64,000 nucleotides of DNA from Streptococcus sp. Marseille-Q5986 (GTDB lineage: Bacteria > Bacillota > Bacilli > Lactobacillales > Streptococcaceae). Numbering within the stretch: position 1 is the stretch's first letter; each line of letters starts with the position of its first letter. Made by a program: the position numbers and the translations under genes. The notes beneath the pieces are model-generated. The model saw only the letters and a list, made by a program, of their open reading frames with translations. It made no database searches and was not told the DNA's origin. Shown one piece after another: positions 35,971-45,540 of this stretch. The DNA lies in assembly GCF_946902915.1 (NCBI RefSeq), contig NZ_CAMPPY010000001.1:496001-560000 (forward strand). The letters are read 5' to 3'.

Positions 35971-36814
35971 AATCGCAATTTTATCAGATATTCATGGCAA
36001 TGCGACAGCCTTAGAAGCAGTGATTGCAGATGCTAAAAACCAAGGAGTTAGTGAATACTGGCTTCTGGGAGATATTTTTCTTCCCGGTCCAGGTGCAAAT
36101 GACTTGGTCGCTCTGTTAAAGGACCTTCCTATCACAGCCAGTGTTCGAGGCAATTGGGATGATTGTGTCCTTGAGGCCTTGGATGGTGAATATGGTTTGG
36201 AACATCCACAAGAAATCCAATCAATGCGAATGACCCAGTTTTTGATGGAGCGAATGGATCCTGCAACGATTGTCTGGCTACGAAGCTTGCCTTTGCTGGA
36301 AAAGAAAGAAGTTGAGGGGATACACTTTTCTATCTCTCATAATTTACCTGACAAAAACTATGGTGGGGACCTACTGGTTGGGAATGATACAGAAAAATTT
36401 GACCAACTGCTAGATGAGGAAACGGACGTGGCAGTCTATGGTCATGTTCACAAGCAATTGCTTCGTTATGGAAGTCAGGGGCAACAAATCATCAATCCAG
36501 GTTCGATTGGTATGCCCTATTTTAATTGGGAGGCGTTAAAAAATCACCGTGCCCAGTATGCCGTGATAGAAGTTGAAGATGGGGAATTGGTCAATATCCT
36601 ATTTCGTAAAGTCGCTTATGATTACGAAGCTGAGTTAGAACTGGCCAAGTCCAAGGGACTTCCCTTTATCGAAATGTATGAAGAACTACGAAGAGAAGAC
36701 AACTATCAGGGACACAATCTGAAACTCTTATCCAACTTAATAGAAAAGCATGGGTATGTAGAAGATGTGAAAGAATTCTTGGAGGCTATAAAGTCAGAAT
36801 ATAAGGTAGACTAG
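35960..36814 (+). CDS. Calcineurin-like metallophosphoesterase (second paralogue)
   Basis: 284 aa, same architecture as 17129-17971: [64 protein letters not shown]. Starts inside the end of uvrC behind AAGGAAACC, so it is translationally coupled with the repair gene. Specific substrate unknown; YfcE-like enzymes hydrolyse phosphodiesters in vitro. Confidence 0.87.
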   Translation: MNHKIAILSDIHGNATALEAVIADAKNQGVSEYWLLGDIFLPGPGANDLVALLKDLPITASVRGNWDDCVLEALDGEYGLEHPQEIQSMRMTQFLMERMDPATIVWLRSLPLLEKKEVEGIHFSISHNLPDKNYGGDLLVGNDTEKFDQLLDEETDVAVYGHVHKQLLRYGSQGQQIINPGSIGMPYFNWEALKNHRAQYAVIEVEDGELVNILFRKVAYDYEAELELAKSKGLPFIEMYEELRREDNYQGHNLKLLSNLIEKHGYVEDVKEFLEAIKSEYKVD

Positions 36815-36987
36815 TTTTTTTAAGTTGCTGAAAATTAGTTGGAACTGGATGAGGGGATTCCTGATTTAAATGATGTACTTGATTCTGATGCTTATCCTTG
36901 ATCCAATTTCTTTCTATGAAAAATCCCTGCAAGCTCTTTCAAATTATGGTAGAATGGAAGCAGTAGAAATAGAAAAGGAAATCGATT

Positions 36988-37593
36988 ATGAAATTTCTTG
37001 AATTAAATAAAAAACGTCATGCGACTAAGCATTTCACTGACAAGCCAGTTGATCCAAAAGATGTGCGTACGGCTATCGAAATTGCAACCTTGGCACCAAG
37101 TGCCCACAACAGCCAGCCTTGGAAATTTGTAGTGGTGCGTGAGAAAAATGCCGAATTGGCAAAATTGGCTTACGGTGCCAACTTTGAACAGGTATCATCA
37201 GCACCTGTAACCATTGCCCTCTTTACAGATACGGACTTATCCAAACGTGCCCGCAAGATTGCCCGTGTCGGTGGAGCAAAGAACTTCTCAGAAGAACAAC
37301 TACAATACTTCATGAAAAATTTGCCAGCTGAATTTGCACGCTACAATGAACAACAAGTCAGCGACTACCTAGCACTCAATGCAGGTTTAGTTGCCATGAA
37401 TTTGGTTCTTGCATTGACAGACCAAGGAATCGGATCAAATTTGATCCTTGGATTTGACAAGTCAAAAGCCAACGAAGTTTTGGAAATCGAAGACCGTTTC
37501 CGTCCAGAACTCTTGATTACAGTGGGTTACACAGACGAAAAATTAGAACCAAGCTACCGCTTGCCAGTAGATGAAATTATCGAGAAAAGATAG
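36988..37593 (+). CDS. Nitroreductase-family FMN oxidoreductase
   Basis: 201 aa. N-terminal KKRHATKHFTD and ATLAPSAHNSQPWKFVVVRE are the FMN phosphate- and ring-binding signatures; the C-terminal GFDKSKANEVLEIEDRFRPELLITVGY is the usual nitroreductase end. NAD(P)H-dependent reduction of quinones or nitro compounds; physiological acceptor unknown. Followed after 13 bp by pepV. Confidence 0.9.
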   Translation: MKFLELNKKRHATKHFTDKPVDPKDVRTAIEIATLAPSAHNSQPWKFVVVREKNAELAKLAYGANFEQVSSAPVTIALFTDTDLSKRARKIARVGGAKNFSEEQLQYFMKNLPAEFARYNEQQVSDYLALNAGLVAMNLVLALTDQGIGSNLILGFDKSKANEVLEIEDRFRPELLITVGYTDEKLEPSYRLPVDEIIEKR

Positions 37594-37606
37594 AAGGAAG
37601 AAAAAA

Positions 37607-39007
37607 ATGACAACAATTGATTTTACAGCAGAAGTAGAAAAACGCAAAGAAGACCTCTTGGCTGACTTGTTTAGCCTTTTAGAAATCAACTCTGAACGTG
37701 ATGACAGCAAGGTTGATGCTGAACATCCATTTGGACCTGGTCCGGTAAAAGCTTTGGAGAAATTCCTTGAAATCGCAGACCGTGATGGCTACCCAACTAA
37801 GAATGTTGATAACTACGCAGGACATTTTGAGTTTGGTGATGGAGAAGAAGTTCTCGGAATCTTTGCCCACATGGACGTGGTGCCAGCTGGTAGCGGTTGG
37901 GACACAGACCCTTACACACCAACTATCAAAGACGGTCGCCTTTATGCACGTGGAGCTTCAGATGACAAGGGTCCTACAACAGCTTGTTACTATGGTTTGA
38001 AAATCATCAAAGAATTGGGTCTTCCAACTTCTAAGAAAGTTCGCTTTATTGTCGGAACTGATGAAGAATCAGGCTGGGCAGACATGGACTACTATTTTGA
38101 ACATGTAGGACTTGCAAAACCAGACTTCGGTTTCTCACCTGACGCTGAATTCCCTATCATCAATGGTGAAAAAGGAAATATTACTGAATACCTCCACTTT
38201 GCAGGAGAAAACAATGGTGCTGCCCGTCTTCACAGCTTCACAGGTGGTTTGCGTGAAAACATGGTACCAGAATCAGCAACAGCAGTCGTTTCAGGTGATT
38301 TGGCTGACTTGCAAGGGAAACTAGATTTCTTTGTTGCAGAACACAAACTTAGAGGAGAACTCCAAGAAGAGGCTGGTCAATACAAGGTGACCATCATTGG
38401 TAAATCAGCCCATGGTGCTATGCCTGCTTCAGGTGTCAATGGTGCGACTTACCTAGCCCTCTTCCTTAGCCAGTTTGACTTTGCTGGTCCAGCCAAAGAT
38501 TATCTTGACATCGCTGGTAAAATTCTCTTGAACGACCATGAGGGTGAAAATCTCAAGATTGCTCATGTGGATGAAAAGATGGGTGCCCTTTCTATGAATG
38601 CGGGTGTCTTCCGCTTTGACGAAACAAGCGCTGACAATACCATTGCCCTCAACATCCGCTATCCAAAAGGAACAAGTCCAGAGCAAATCAAGTCAATCCT
38701 TGAAAACTTGCCAGTTGCTTCTGTTAGCCTTTCTGAACACGGTCATACGCCTCACTATGTGCCAATGGAAGATCCACTTGTGCAAACCTTGTTGGATGTC
38801 TATGAAAAACAAACTGGACTTAAAGGTCATGAACAAGTCATCGGTGGTGGAACCTTTGGTCGCTTGCTCGAACGCGGAGTTGCCTACGGTGCCATGTTCC
38901 AAGACTCAATTGACACCATGCACCAAGCCAATGAATTTATCGCCTTGGATGATCTCTTCCGAGCAGCAGCAATCTACGCCGAAGCTATTTACGAATTGAT
39001 CAAATAA
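37607..39007 (+). CDS. pepV: Dipeptidase PepV (M20 family)
   Basis: 466-aa cytoplasmic dizinc dipeptidase. Metal-ligand motifs GIFAHMDVVPAG, YARGASDDKGPT, GTDEESGWADMDYY and SPDAEFPIINGEKG; C-terminal His in DSIDTMHQANEF. ATG 37607 was chosen because AAGGAAGAAAAAA precedes it; an in-frame ATG 36 bp upstream overlaps the nitroreductase gene and adds only a Lys/Arg-rich stretch. Confidence 0.95.
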   Translation: MTTIDFTAEVEKRKEDLLADLFSLLEINSERDDSKVDAEHPFGPGPVKALEKFLEIADRDGYPTKNVDNYAGHFEFGDGEEVLGIFAHMDVVPAGSGWDTDPYTPTIKDGRLYARGASDDKGPTTACYYGLKIIKELGLPTSKKVRFIVGTDEESGWADMDYYFEHVGLAKPDFGFSPDAEFPIINGEKGNITEYLHFAGENNGAARLHSFTGGLRENMVPESATAVVSGDLADLQGKLDFFVAEHKLRGELQEEAGQYKVTIIGKSAHGAMPASGVNGATYLALFLSQFDFAGPAKDYLDIAGKILLNDHEGENLKIAHVDEKMGALSMNAGVFRFDETSADNTIALNIRYPKGTSPEQIKSILENLPVASVSLSEHGHTPHYVPMEDPLVQTLLDVYEKQTGLKGHEQVIGGGTFGRLLERGVAYGAMFQDSIDTMHQANEFIALDDLFRAAAIYAEAIYELIK

Positions 39008-39013
39008 AACGAT

Positions 39014-39045
39014 AGAAGTCTAAGATTGTATGCTTAGACTTCTTT
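39014..39045 (+). terminator. pepV terminator
   Basis: AGAAGTCTAAG pairs with CTTAGACTTCT followed by TTTT. Confidence 0.85.
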
Positions 39046-39060
39046 TTGGAGGGAAAGTAG

Positions 39061-39651
39061 ATGTTTCAAATCGAGAGAATCAAGCAGGCTATCATGGCGG
39101 ATCTGCAGAATGCCAGCTATACAGAGCGTGGCATTGAGCCTCTCTTTGCAGCGCCAAAAACTGCTCGCATCAATATCATCGGTCAGGCACCGGGACTTAA
39201 AACTCAAGAAGCAGGCCTTTACTGGAAAGATAAAAGTGGTGACCGCTTGAGAGACTGGCTAGGTGTGGATGAAGATACCTTTTACAATTCAGGTTATTTT
39301 GCTGTTTTGCCTATGGATTTCTACTTTCCAGGGCATGGCAATTCAGGTGATTTACCACCTCGAGCTGGCTTTGCTGAAAAATGGCATCCCCAGCTCTTGC
39401 AAGAATTACCAGACATCCAATTGACCCTCTTGATTGGGCAATATGCCCAAGCCTACTATTTACAGGAGAAAATCAGTGGCAAGGTGACAGAGAGAGTAAA
39501 ACGCTATAAAGACTATCTGCCAACCTATTTTCCATTGGTTCACCCTTCACCACGAAATCAAATCTGGATGGCCAAAAATCCTTGGTTTGAGTCAGAAGTG
39601 GTGCCAGAGTTGAAAAAAAGAATTAAAACGATTTTAGGAGAAAAAGAATGA
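39061..39651 (+). CDS. Uracil-DNA glycosylase-family protein
   Basis: 196 aa. INIIGQAPGLKTQEAG (residues 33-48) and the C-terminal FPLVHPSPRNQIWMAKNPWF carry the UDG-superfamily motif A and HPSP motif B. The pattern FYFPGHGNSGDLPPR belongs to the UDG-like subfamily common in streptococci; activity on uracil is not certain. Overlaps the rhodanese gene by 4 bp. Confidence 0.85.
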   Translation: MFQIERIKQAIMADLQNASYTERGIEPLFAAPKTARINIIGQAPGLKTQEAGLYWKDKSGDRLRDWLGVDEDTFYNSGYFAVLPMDFYFPGHGNSGDLPPRAGFAEKWHPQLLQELPDIQLTLLIGQYAQAYYLQEKISGKVTERVKRYKDYLPTYFPLVHPSPRNQIWMAKNPWFESEVVPELKKRIKTILGEKE

Positions 39652-39935
39652 AAGAAATTTCCTTCGATGAATTTTACCAGCTTTATCAAAACGACCAACT
39701 TTCTCTAGTGGACGTGCGAGAAGTGGATGAGTTTGAAACACTTCATTTAGAAGGTGCCCACAACCTACCGCTTAGTCAATTGGCTGATACCTATGATCAG
39801 TTGGATAAGAACCAGTTACATTATGTTATTTGCAAATCTGGAATGAGATCGCCGCGTGCTTGTCAATTTCTAGCTGAACAATGTTATGAAGTTATCAATG
39901 TTCAGGGTGGCATGTTAGCCTTTGAAGAACTTTAA
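39648..39935 (+). CDS. Rhodanese-like domain protein
   Basis: 95-aa single rhodanese domain: SLVDVREVDEFETLHLEGAHNLPLSQL and active-site loop CKSGMRS with catalytic Cys about 64. Probably a sulfur carrier or transferase; partner unknown. Coupled to the UDG-like gene by ATGA. Confidence 0.88.
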   Translation: MKEISFDEFYQLYQNDQLSLVDVREVDEFETLHLEGAHNLPLSQLADTYDQLDKNQLHYVICKSGMRSPRACQFLAEQCYEVINVQGGMLAFEEL

Positions 39936-39941
39936 AATTTT

Positions 39942-39986
39942 GCATTTCTCCTACTTGGTGTGGACTGGGTGGGAGAATGTTATTTT
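39942..39986 (+). terminator. Terminator after the rhodanese gene
   Basis: CATTTCTCC ... GGAGAATG stem then TTATTTTT. Confidence 0.65.
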
Positions 39987-40105
39987 TAGACAATTCTCAT
40001 TTTTGAGAATCTTGAAAACATTCAATATTTACTTCGTGAAGCTTTTTTCATACTCCTATTCATGATATACTAGGTCAGTATTTTATAAATATGAAGGAGA
40101 TTTTC

Positions 40106-41431
40106 ATGGCTAAAAAAGGTGTCCTAACAGGCTTGCTCCTGTTTGGAATATTTTTTGGTGCGGGGAACTTGATTTTTCCGCCTTCTCTAGGTGCTCTATC
40201 TGGAGAACATTTTCTTCCTGCCATCGCAGGTTTTGTCTTTTCAGGTGTCGGTATCGCCGTCTTGACTCTTATTATTGGAACGCTCAATCCTAAAGGATAT
40301 ATCTACGAGATTTCAACAAAGATAGCGCCTTGGTTTGCGACTCTTTACCTCTCAGTTCTTTACTTGTCAATCGGTCCATTCTTTGCTATCCCACGTACTG
40401 CTACAACAGCTTACGAAGTAGGGATCAGCCCTCTTTTGTCGGATTCAAATAAAGGTCTTGGTTTGATTGTCTTTACAGTTCTGTATTTTGCAGCAGCCTA
40501 TCTAATTTCGCTTAATCCATCAAAAATCTTAGACCGCATTGGACGTATTTTAACGCCAGTCTTTGCGATTTTGATTGTTATCTTGGTTGTTCTGGGAGCT
40601 TTCAAATACGGTGGAACAAGTTCTCAAGCTGCTTCAGTAGCTTATCAATCTTCTGCCTTTGGTACAGGTTTCCTAGAAGGTTACAATACCTTGGACGCCC
40701 TTGCTTCAGTTGCCTTTAGCGTAATCGCAGTTCAAACCTTGAAACAACTTGGATTTTCAAGTAAGAAAGAATACATTTCAACTATTTGGGTGGTTGGTAT
40801 CGTTGTTGCCCTTGCCTTCAGTGCTCTTTACATCGGTTTAGGTTTCCTTGGAAATCATTTCCCAGTACCAGCTGAAGCGATGAAGGGTGGAACACCAGGT
40901 GTTTACATCTTGTCACAAGCTACTCAAGAAATCTTTGGTTCAACAGCTCAACTCTTCCTTGCAGCTATGGTTACCGTAACCTGCTTCACAACAACTGTTG
41001 GTTTGATTGTGTCTACAGCTGAGTTCTTTAATGAACGCTTCCCACAAATCAGCTACAAGGTTTATGCGACAGCCTTTACCTTGATTGGATTTGCCATTGC
41101 TAATTTGGGTCTTGATGCGATTATCAAGTACTCCATTCCAGTATTGGTTATCTTGTACCCAATCACCATTGCCATCGTTATGATTGTCATTGTCAACAAA
41201 TTTGTGGCACTTTCAAAACCAGGTATGCAGTTGACAATTGCTGTGGTTACAGCTATTGCTATTGCAAGCGTACTAGGAAGCTCGTTTAAGGTTGAGTTTC
41301 TTGCAAATCTTGTTAGCGTTCTTCCTTTTGCCAAGGCATCTCTCCCATGGTTGGTGCCAGCCATTGTTGGAATCTTGCTTTCATTGGTTCTACCAAACAA
41401 GCAAGAAAGCGATGTTTTTGAAATGGAATAA
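40106..41431 (+). CDS. brnQ: Branched-chain amino acid transporter BrnQ
   Basis: 441-aa LIVCS-family secondary carrier with about 12 transmembrane helices; signature GVLTGLLLFGIFFGAGNLIFPPSLG at the N-terminus. Imports Leu, Ile and Val with a cation. ATG 40106 was chosen because AAGGAG lies 7 nt upstream; an ATG 15 bp earlier overlaps that site. Confidence 0.93.
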   Translation: MAKKGVLTGLLLFGIFFGAGNLIFPPSLGALSGEHFLPAIAGFVFSGVGIAVLTLIIGTLNPKGYIYEISTKIAPWFATLYLSVLYLSIGPFFAIPRTATTAYEVGISPLLSDSNKGLGLIVFTVLYFAAAYLISLNPSKILDRIGRILTPVFAILIVILVVLGAFKYGGTSSQAASVAYQSSAFGTGFLEGYNTLDALASVAFSVIAVQTLKQLGFSSKKEYISTIWVVGIVVALAFSALYIGLGFLGNHFPVPAEAMKGGTPGVYILSQATQEIFGSTAQLFLAAMVTVTCFTTTVGLIVSTAEFFNERFPQISYKVYATAFTLIGFAIANLGLDAIIKYSIPVLVILYPITIAIVMIVIVNKFVALSKPGMQLTIAVVTAIAIASVLGSSFKVEFLANLVSVLPFAKASLPWLVPAIVGILLSLVLPNKQESDVFEME

Positions 41432-41438
41432 TCACTTA

Positions 41439-41483
41439 AATCACTTTTGTAGCCAAGTCTACAGGAGTGATTTTCTTTTTTTA
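41439..41483 (+). terminator. brnQ terminator
   Basis: AATCACTTTTGTAG pairs with CTACAGGAGTGATT followed by a T-rich run. Confidence 0.8.
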
Positions 41484-41538
41484 TCCGATGATAAATGTGT
41501 TATAATGTGTTATAATAGGTAGCAAAAGAGGTGAAGAA

Positions 41539-42576
41539 ATGAATCAAACAGTAGAATATATCAAAGAACTGACAGCCATCGCATCGCCAACAGGCTTCAC
41601 TCGTGAGATTTCGAACTATTTAGTCAAGACTCTAGAAGGTTTTGGTTACCAGCCAGTTCGCACAGCCAAAGGCGGTGTCAATGTGACCATCAAAGGTCAA
41701 AATGATGAGCAACACCGCTATGTGACTGCCCATGTGGATACGCTTGGTGCTATTGTCCGTGCTGTTAAACCAGACGGCCGTCTCAAATTGGACCGTATCG
41801 GTGGTTTTCCTTGGAACATGATTGAGGGAGAAAACTGTACTGTTCATGTGGCTAGTACAGGTCAAAAGCTATCTGGAACCATCCTTATCCACCAAACTTC
41901 TTGCCATGTCTACAAGGATGCAGGAATTGCAGAACGCACGCAGGACAATATGGAAGTGCGTTTGGACGTAAAAGTAAGCGATGAAAAAGAAACTCGTGCT
42001 CTTGGGATTGAGGTCGGTGATTTTATCAGCTTTGATCCACGAACGGTCGTGACAGAGACAGGTTTTATCAAGTCTCGTCATTTGGATGACAAGGTCAGCG
42101 CAGCGATTTTGCTTAACCTGCTTCGTATTTATAAGGAAGAGAAGATTGAATTGCCCGTAACAACCCATTTTGCTTTTTCAGTCTTTGAAGAAGTGGGACA
42201 CGGTGCTAACTCCAATATTCCTGCTCAGGTAGTAGAATATCTGGCTGTGGATATGGGAGCTATGGGGGATGACCAGCAGACAGATGAGTACACAGTATCC
42301 ATCTGTGTCAAGGATGCTTCAGGACCTTATCACTATGATTTCCGTCAACACTTGGTGGCTTTGGCGAAAGAGCAAGATATTCCATTTAAGTTGGATATCT
42401 ATCCATTTTATGGTTCTGATGCTTCAGCAGCCATGTCTGCAGGGGCAGAGGTTAAACACGCTCTGCTTGGCGCGGGTATCGAGTCTAGCCATTCTTATGA
42501 GCGTACCCATATTGACTCGGTGGTTGCAACAGAGCGTATGGTTGATGCTTACCTTAAGAGTGGGTTGGTAGACTAA
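41539..42576 (+). CDS. M42-family glutamyl aminopeptidase/endoglucanase-like
   Basis: 345-aa cobalt/zinc aminopeptidase of the PepA/FrvX type, forming large cytoplasmic tetrahedral complexes. Metal ligands in VTAHVDTLG (His/Asp), SRHLDDKVSA, FEEVGHG (catalytic Glu pair), VDMGAMG and ESSHSYERTHIDSV. Adjacent to the HIT gene (1-bp gap) and LdcB, suggesting one transcript. Confidence 0.9.
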   Translation: MNQTVEYIKELTAIASPTGFTREISNYLVKTLEGFGYQPVRTAKGGVNVTIKGQNDEQHRYVTAHVDTLGAIVRAVKPDGRLKLDRIGGFPWNMIEGENCTVHVASTGQKLSGTILIHQTSCHVYKDAGIAERTQDNMEVRLDVKVSDEKETRALGIEVGDFISFDPRTVVTETGFIKSRHLDDKVSAAILLNLLRIYKEEKIELPVTTHFAFSVFEEVGHGANSNIPAQVVEYLAVDMGAMGDDQQTDEYTVSICVKDASGPYHYDFRQHLVALAKEQDIPFKLDIYPFYGSDASAAMSAGAEVKHALLGAGIESSHSYERTHIDSVVATERMVDAYLKSGLVD

Positions 42577-42577
42577 T

Positions 42578-43048
42578 ATGTGTCTTATTTGCCAGAGAAT
42601 TGAGCTCATCAAGAAGGGAGAAAATCCCTATTTTGTAAGAGAGTTGGGAACAGGCTATCTTGTGATTGGAGATCACCAGTATTTTGCAGGCTATAGTCTT
42701 TTTCTAGCCAAGGAACACGTTACCGAATTGCACCATTTGAAAAAGGAGACAAGACTCCGTTTTCTGGAAGAAATGAGTGTGGTCCAAGAGGCAGTTGCTA
42801 AGGCCTTTGCTGCTGAGAAAATGAATGTTGAACTTCTAGGAAATGGCGATGCTCATCTCCACTGGCATCTGTTTCCCAGACGATCAGGTGATATGAATAG
42901 CCACGGTCTTAAAGGTCGTGGGCCAGTTTGGTGGGTTCCCTTTGAAGAAATGACCTCAGAAACCTGCCAAGCAAAACCAGATGAGATTAAAAGATTAGTC
43001 AAACGTTTATCATTAGAACTAGATAAACTATTAGAAATAAAGGAGTAG
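42578..43048 (+). CDS. HIT-family nucleotide-binding protein
   Basis: 156 aa. Catalytic triad HxHxH in GNGDAHLHWHLFPRR (about residue 90), N-terminal CLICQRI with paired Cys, SLFLAKEHV strand. Hydrolase or transferase on nucleoside phosphates (Ap4A, AMP-lysine-like). Two bases before ldcB. Confidence 0.88.
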   Translation: MCLICQRIELIKKGENPYFVRELGTGYLVIGDHQYFAGYSLFLAKEHVTELHHLKKETRLRFLEEMSVVQEAVAKAFAAEKMNVELLGNGDAHLHWHLFPRRSGDMNSHGLKGRGPVWWVPFEEMTSETCQAKPDEIKRLVKRLSLELDKLLEIKE

Positions 43049-43050
43049 AA

Positions 43051-43767
43051 ATGAAAAAAAGATACCTAGTCTTGACAGCCTTGCTAGCCTTGAGTCTAGC
43101 AGCTTGTTCACAAGAAAAAGCAAAAAATGAAGATGGCGCAGCTAAGACAGAACAAACAGCCAAAGCTGATGGAACAGTCGGAAGTAAATCTCAAGGAACT
43201 GCCCAGAAAAAAGCAGAAGTGGTTAATAAAGGAGACTACTACAGCATTCAAGGAAAATACGATGAAATCATCGTAGCCAATAAACACTATCCATTGTCAA
43301 AAGACTACAATCCGGGTGAAAATCCAACTGCCAAGGCGGAGTTTGTCAAACTCATAAAAGCTATGCAAGAGGCGGGATTCCCAATCAGCAATCATTACAG
43401 CGGTTTTAGAAGTTATGAAACTCAGACTAAGCTCTATCAAGACTATGTCAGTCAAGATGGGAAAGAAGCTGCCGACCGTTATTCTGCTCGTCCTGGCTAT
43501 AGCGAACACCAGACGGGCTTGGCCTTTGATGTGATTGGGACTGATGGTGATTTGGTGACAGAAGAGAAGGCAGCCCAGTGGCTCTTGGATCATGCGGCTG
43601 ACTATGGCTTTGTTGTTCGCTATCTCAAAGGTAAGGAAAAAGAGACTGGCTATATGGCTGAAGAATGGCACCTTCGTTATGTCGGAAAAGAAGCAAAAGA
43701 AATAGCTGAAAGTGGTCTCAGTTTGGAAGAGTACTATGGATTTGAAGGCGGAGATTACGTCGATTAA
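43051..43767 (+). CDS. ldcB: LD-carboxypeptidase LdcB/DacB lipoprotein
   Basis: 238 aa. Lipoprotein signal with lipobox SLAACSQ (Cys about 19), Lys/Ala-rich linker to about residue 55, then a VanY/LAS peptidase domain: HYSGFRSYETQTKLYQDY, SARPGYSEHQTGLAFDV (His and Asp zinc ligands) and EEWHLRYVG (catalytic Glu/His). Trims tetrapeptide stems of peptidoglycan outside the membrane. Its stop codon lies within the first bases of a BOX element. Confidence 0.94.
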   Translation: MKKRYLVLTALLALSLAACSQEKAKNEDGAAKTEQTAKADGTVGSKSQGTAQKKAEVVNKGDYYSIQGKYDEIIVANKHYPLSKDYNPGENPTAKAEFVKLIKAMQEAGFPISNHYSGFRSYETQTKLYQDYVSQDGKEAADRYSARPGYSEHQTGLAFDVIGTDGDLVTEEKAAQWLLDHAADYGFVVRYLKGKEKETGYMAEEWHLRYVGKEAKEIAESGLSLEEYYGFEGGDYVD

Positions 43768-43917
43768 TACTCTTCGAAAATCTCTTCAAACCACGTCAGC
43801 GTCGCCTTACCGCAGGTATGGTTACTGACTTCGTCAGTTCTATCCACAACCTCAAAACTGTACTTTGAGCAGCCTGCGGCTAGCTTCCTAGTTTGCTCTT
43901 TGATTTTCATTGAGTAT
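43767..43917 (+). repeat. BOX element (A-B-C type)
   Basis: Starts ATACTCTTCGAAAATCTC and ends GATTTTCATTGAGTAT, about 151 bp. The central segment GGTATGGTTACTGACTTCG..CAGTTCTATCCACAACCTC is a boxB copy. It lies between ldcB and the rplK promoter. Confidence 0.9.
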
Positions 43918-43935
43918 AAAAAATAAACTTTTCTC

Positions 43936-43963
43936 TTGCAATTCCAGATAAATAGTGTATAAT
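43936..43963 (+). promoter_or_regulatory. rplK-rplA promoter
   Basis: -35 TTGCAA (43936-43941), 16-bp spacer, -10 TATAAT (43958-43963) with upstream TG. An 80-base leader with AAAGGAGG before rplK follows. Confidence 0.8.
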
Positions 43964-44045
43964 AGATGAGTATGTGTAAAGCATACTTGTGGGAGGTAAA
44001 AATCTCTAATTACTTACCGCCAAAACCACAAAGGAGGATTTAAAA

Positions 44046-44471
44046 ATGGCTAAAAAAGTCGAAAAACTTGTAAAATTGCAAATCCCTGCTGGTAAAGCTA
44101 CACCAGCTCCACCGGTTGGACCTGCTCTTGGTCAAGCTGGTATCAACATCATGGGATTCACAAAAGAGTTCAACGCTCGTACAGCTGACCAAGCTGGTAT
44201 GATCATTCCAGTTGTTATCTCAGTATACGAAGACAAATCATTTACTTTCGTTACAAAAACACCACCAGCTGCTGTTCTTTTGAAAAAAGCTGCAGGTGTT
44301 GAAAAAGGATCAGGTACACCTAACAAAACTAAAGTTGCTACAGTTACTCGTGCGCAAGTACAAGAAATTGCAGAAACTAAGATGCCAGATTTGAACGCAG
44401 CAAACCTAGAGTCTGCAATGCGTATGATAGAAGGTACTGCTCGTTCTATGGGATTCACTGTTGTTGACTAA
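44046..44471 (+). CDS. rplK: 50S ribosomal protein L11
   Basis: 141 aa. [27 protein letters not shown] is the N-terminal L11 signature; C-terminal rRNA-binding domain with [23 protein letters not shown]. Part of the GTPase-associated centre. Codon use is strongly optimised, unlike accessory genes. Confidence 0.98.
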   Translation: MAKKVEKLVKLQIPAGKATPAPPVGPALGQAGINIMGFTKEFNARTADQAGMIIPVVISVYEDKSFTFVTKTPPAAVLLKKAAGVEKGSGTPNKTKVATVTRAQVQEIAETKMPDLNAANLESAMRMIEGTARSMGFTVVD

Positions 44472-44676
44472 TCAATAACACAGTAAAAATCTCACAGCAG
44501 TCTATTCGTTGCTTTTCATACTAGGCAAGTGACTGATGCTTGTACTTGGATACAGCAAGGGAACTTAAGGCCGTAGGAAAAGAATCTAATAGACTGAAAA
44601 CCCGCAAGACTTCATCATTTCGAGGAGTGACGTGGGAGATGAAAATCGATTGAACCACTTACAAGGAGAATAGAAA
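44472..44676 (+). other. rplK-rplA intergenic leader
   Basis: 205 bp without a gene, unusually long for this gene pair. It holds CAGTCTATT and AATAGACTG (about 44500 and 44589), which could form a long-range stem, and the rplA ribosome site AAGGAG. It could hold an L1-binding control site; this is inference only. Confidence 0.45.
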
Positions 44677-45366
44677 ATGGCTAAAAAAAGCAAACAACTT
44701 CGTGCTGCTCTTGAGAAAATCGACAGCACAAAAGCATACAGCGTAGAAGAAGCTGTAGCACTTGCAAAAGAAACTAACTTTGCAAAATTTGACGCAACTG
44801 TAGAAGTTGCTTACAACTTGAACATCGACGTTAAAAAAGCTGACCAACAAATCCGTGGAGCAATGGTATTGCCAAACGGTACTGGTAAAACTTCACGCGT
44901 TCTTGTTTTCGCACGTGGTGCAAAAGCTGAAGAAGCAAAAGCTGCTGGTGCAGACTTTGTTGGTGAAGATGACCTTGTTGCTAAAATCAACGACGGTTGG
45001 TTGGACTTCGACGTAGTTATTGCTACACCTGATATGATGGCTCTTGTTGGACGTCTTGGACGTGTCCTTGGACCACGTAACTTGATGCCAAACCCTAAAA
45101 CTGGTACTGTAACAATGGATGTTGCTAAAGCAGTTGAAGAGTCTAAAGGTGGTAAAATCACTTACCGTGCTGACCGTGCAGGTAACGTTCAAGCAATCAT
45201 CGGTAAAGTATCATTTGAAGCTGAAAAATTGGTTGAAAACTTCAAGGCTTTCAACGAAACAATCCAAAAAGCAAAACCAGCTACAGCTAAAGGAACTTAC
45301 GTAACAAACTTGACTATCACAACTACTCAAGGTGTTGGTATCAAAGTTGACGTAAACTCACTTTAA
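44677..45366 (+). CDS. rplA: 50S ribosomal protein L1
   Basis: 229 aa, full length. Signatures [14 protein letters not shown] and [15 protein letters not shown]. Binds 23S rRNA at the E-site stalk and in many bacteria represses its own operon. Confidence 0.98.
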
Positions 45367-45388
45367 TCAGTAGTTTATAAAAGAGAAG

Positions 45389-45414
45389 ACGAGTACGAAA
45401 GTGCTCGTTTTTTT
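45389..45414 (+). terminator. rplA terminator
   Basis: ACGAGTAC-GAAA-GTGCTCGT tetraloop hairpin followed by TTTTT. Confidence 0.9.
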
Positions 45415-45540
45415 GATGAGTATTACCTTTTAGAAAAATCAGTTCATCAATCAGCTTTGTGGCAATAGTGCTTTTCCTCTTCTTCTTTCACAGAAAATAT
45501 GGTATAATAGAGAGTAAAAAACTTTGAAAGAAAGAAAAAG

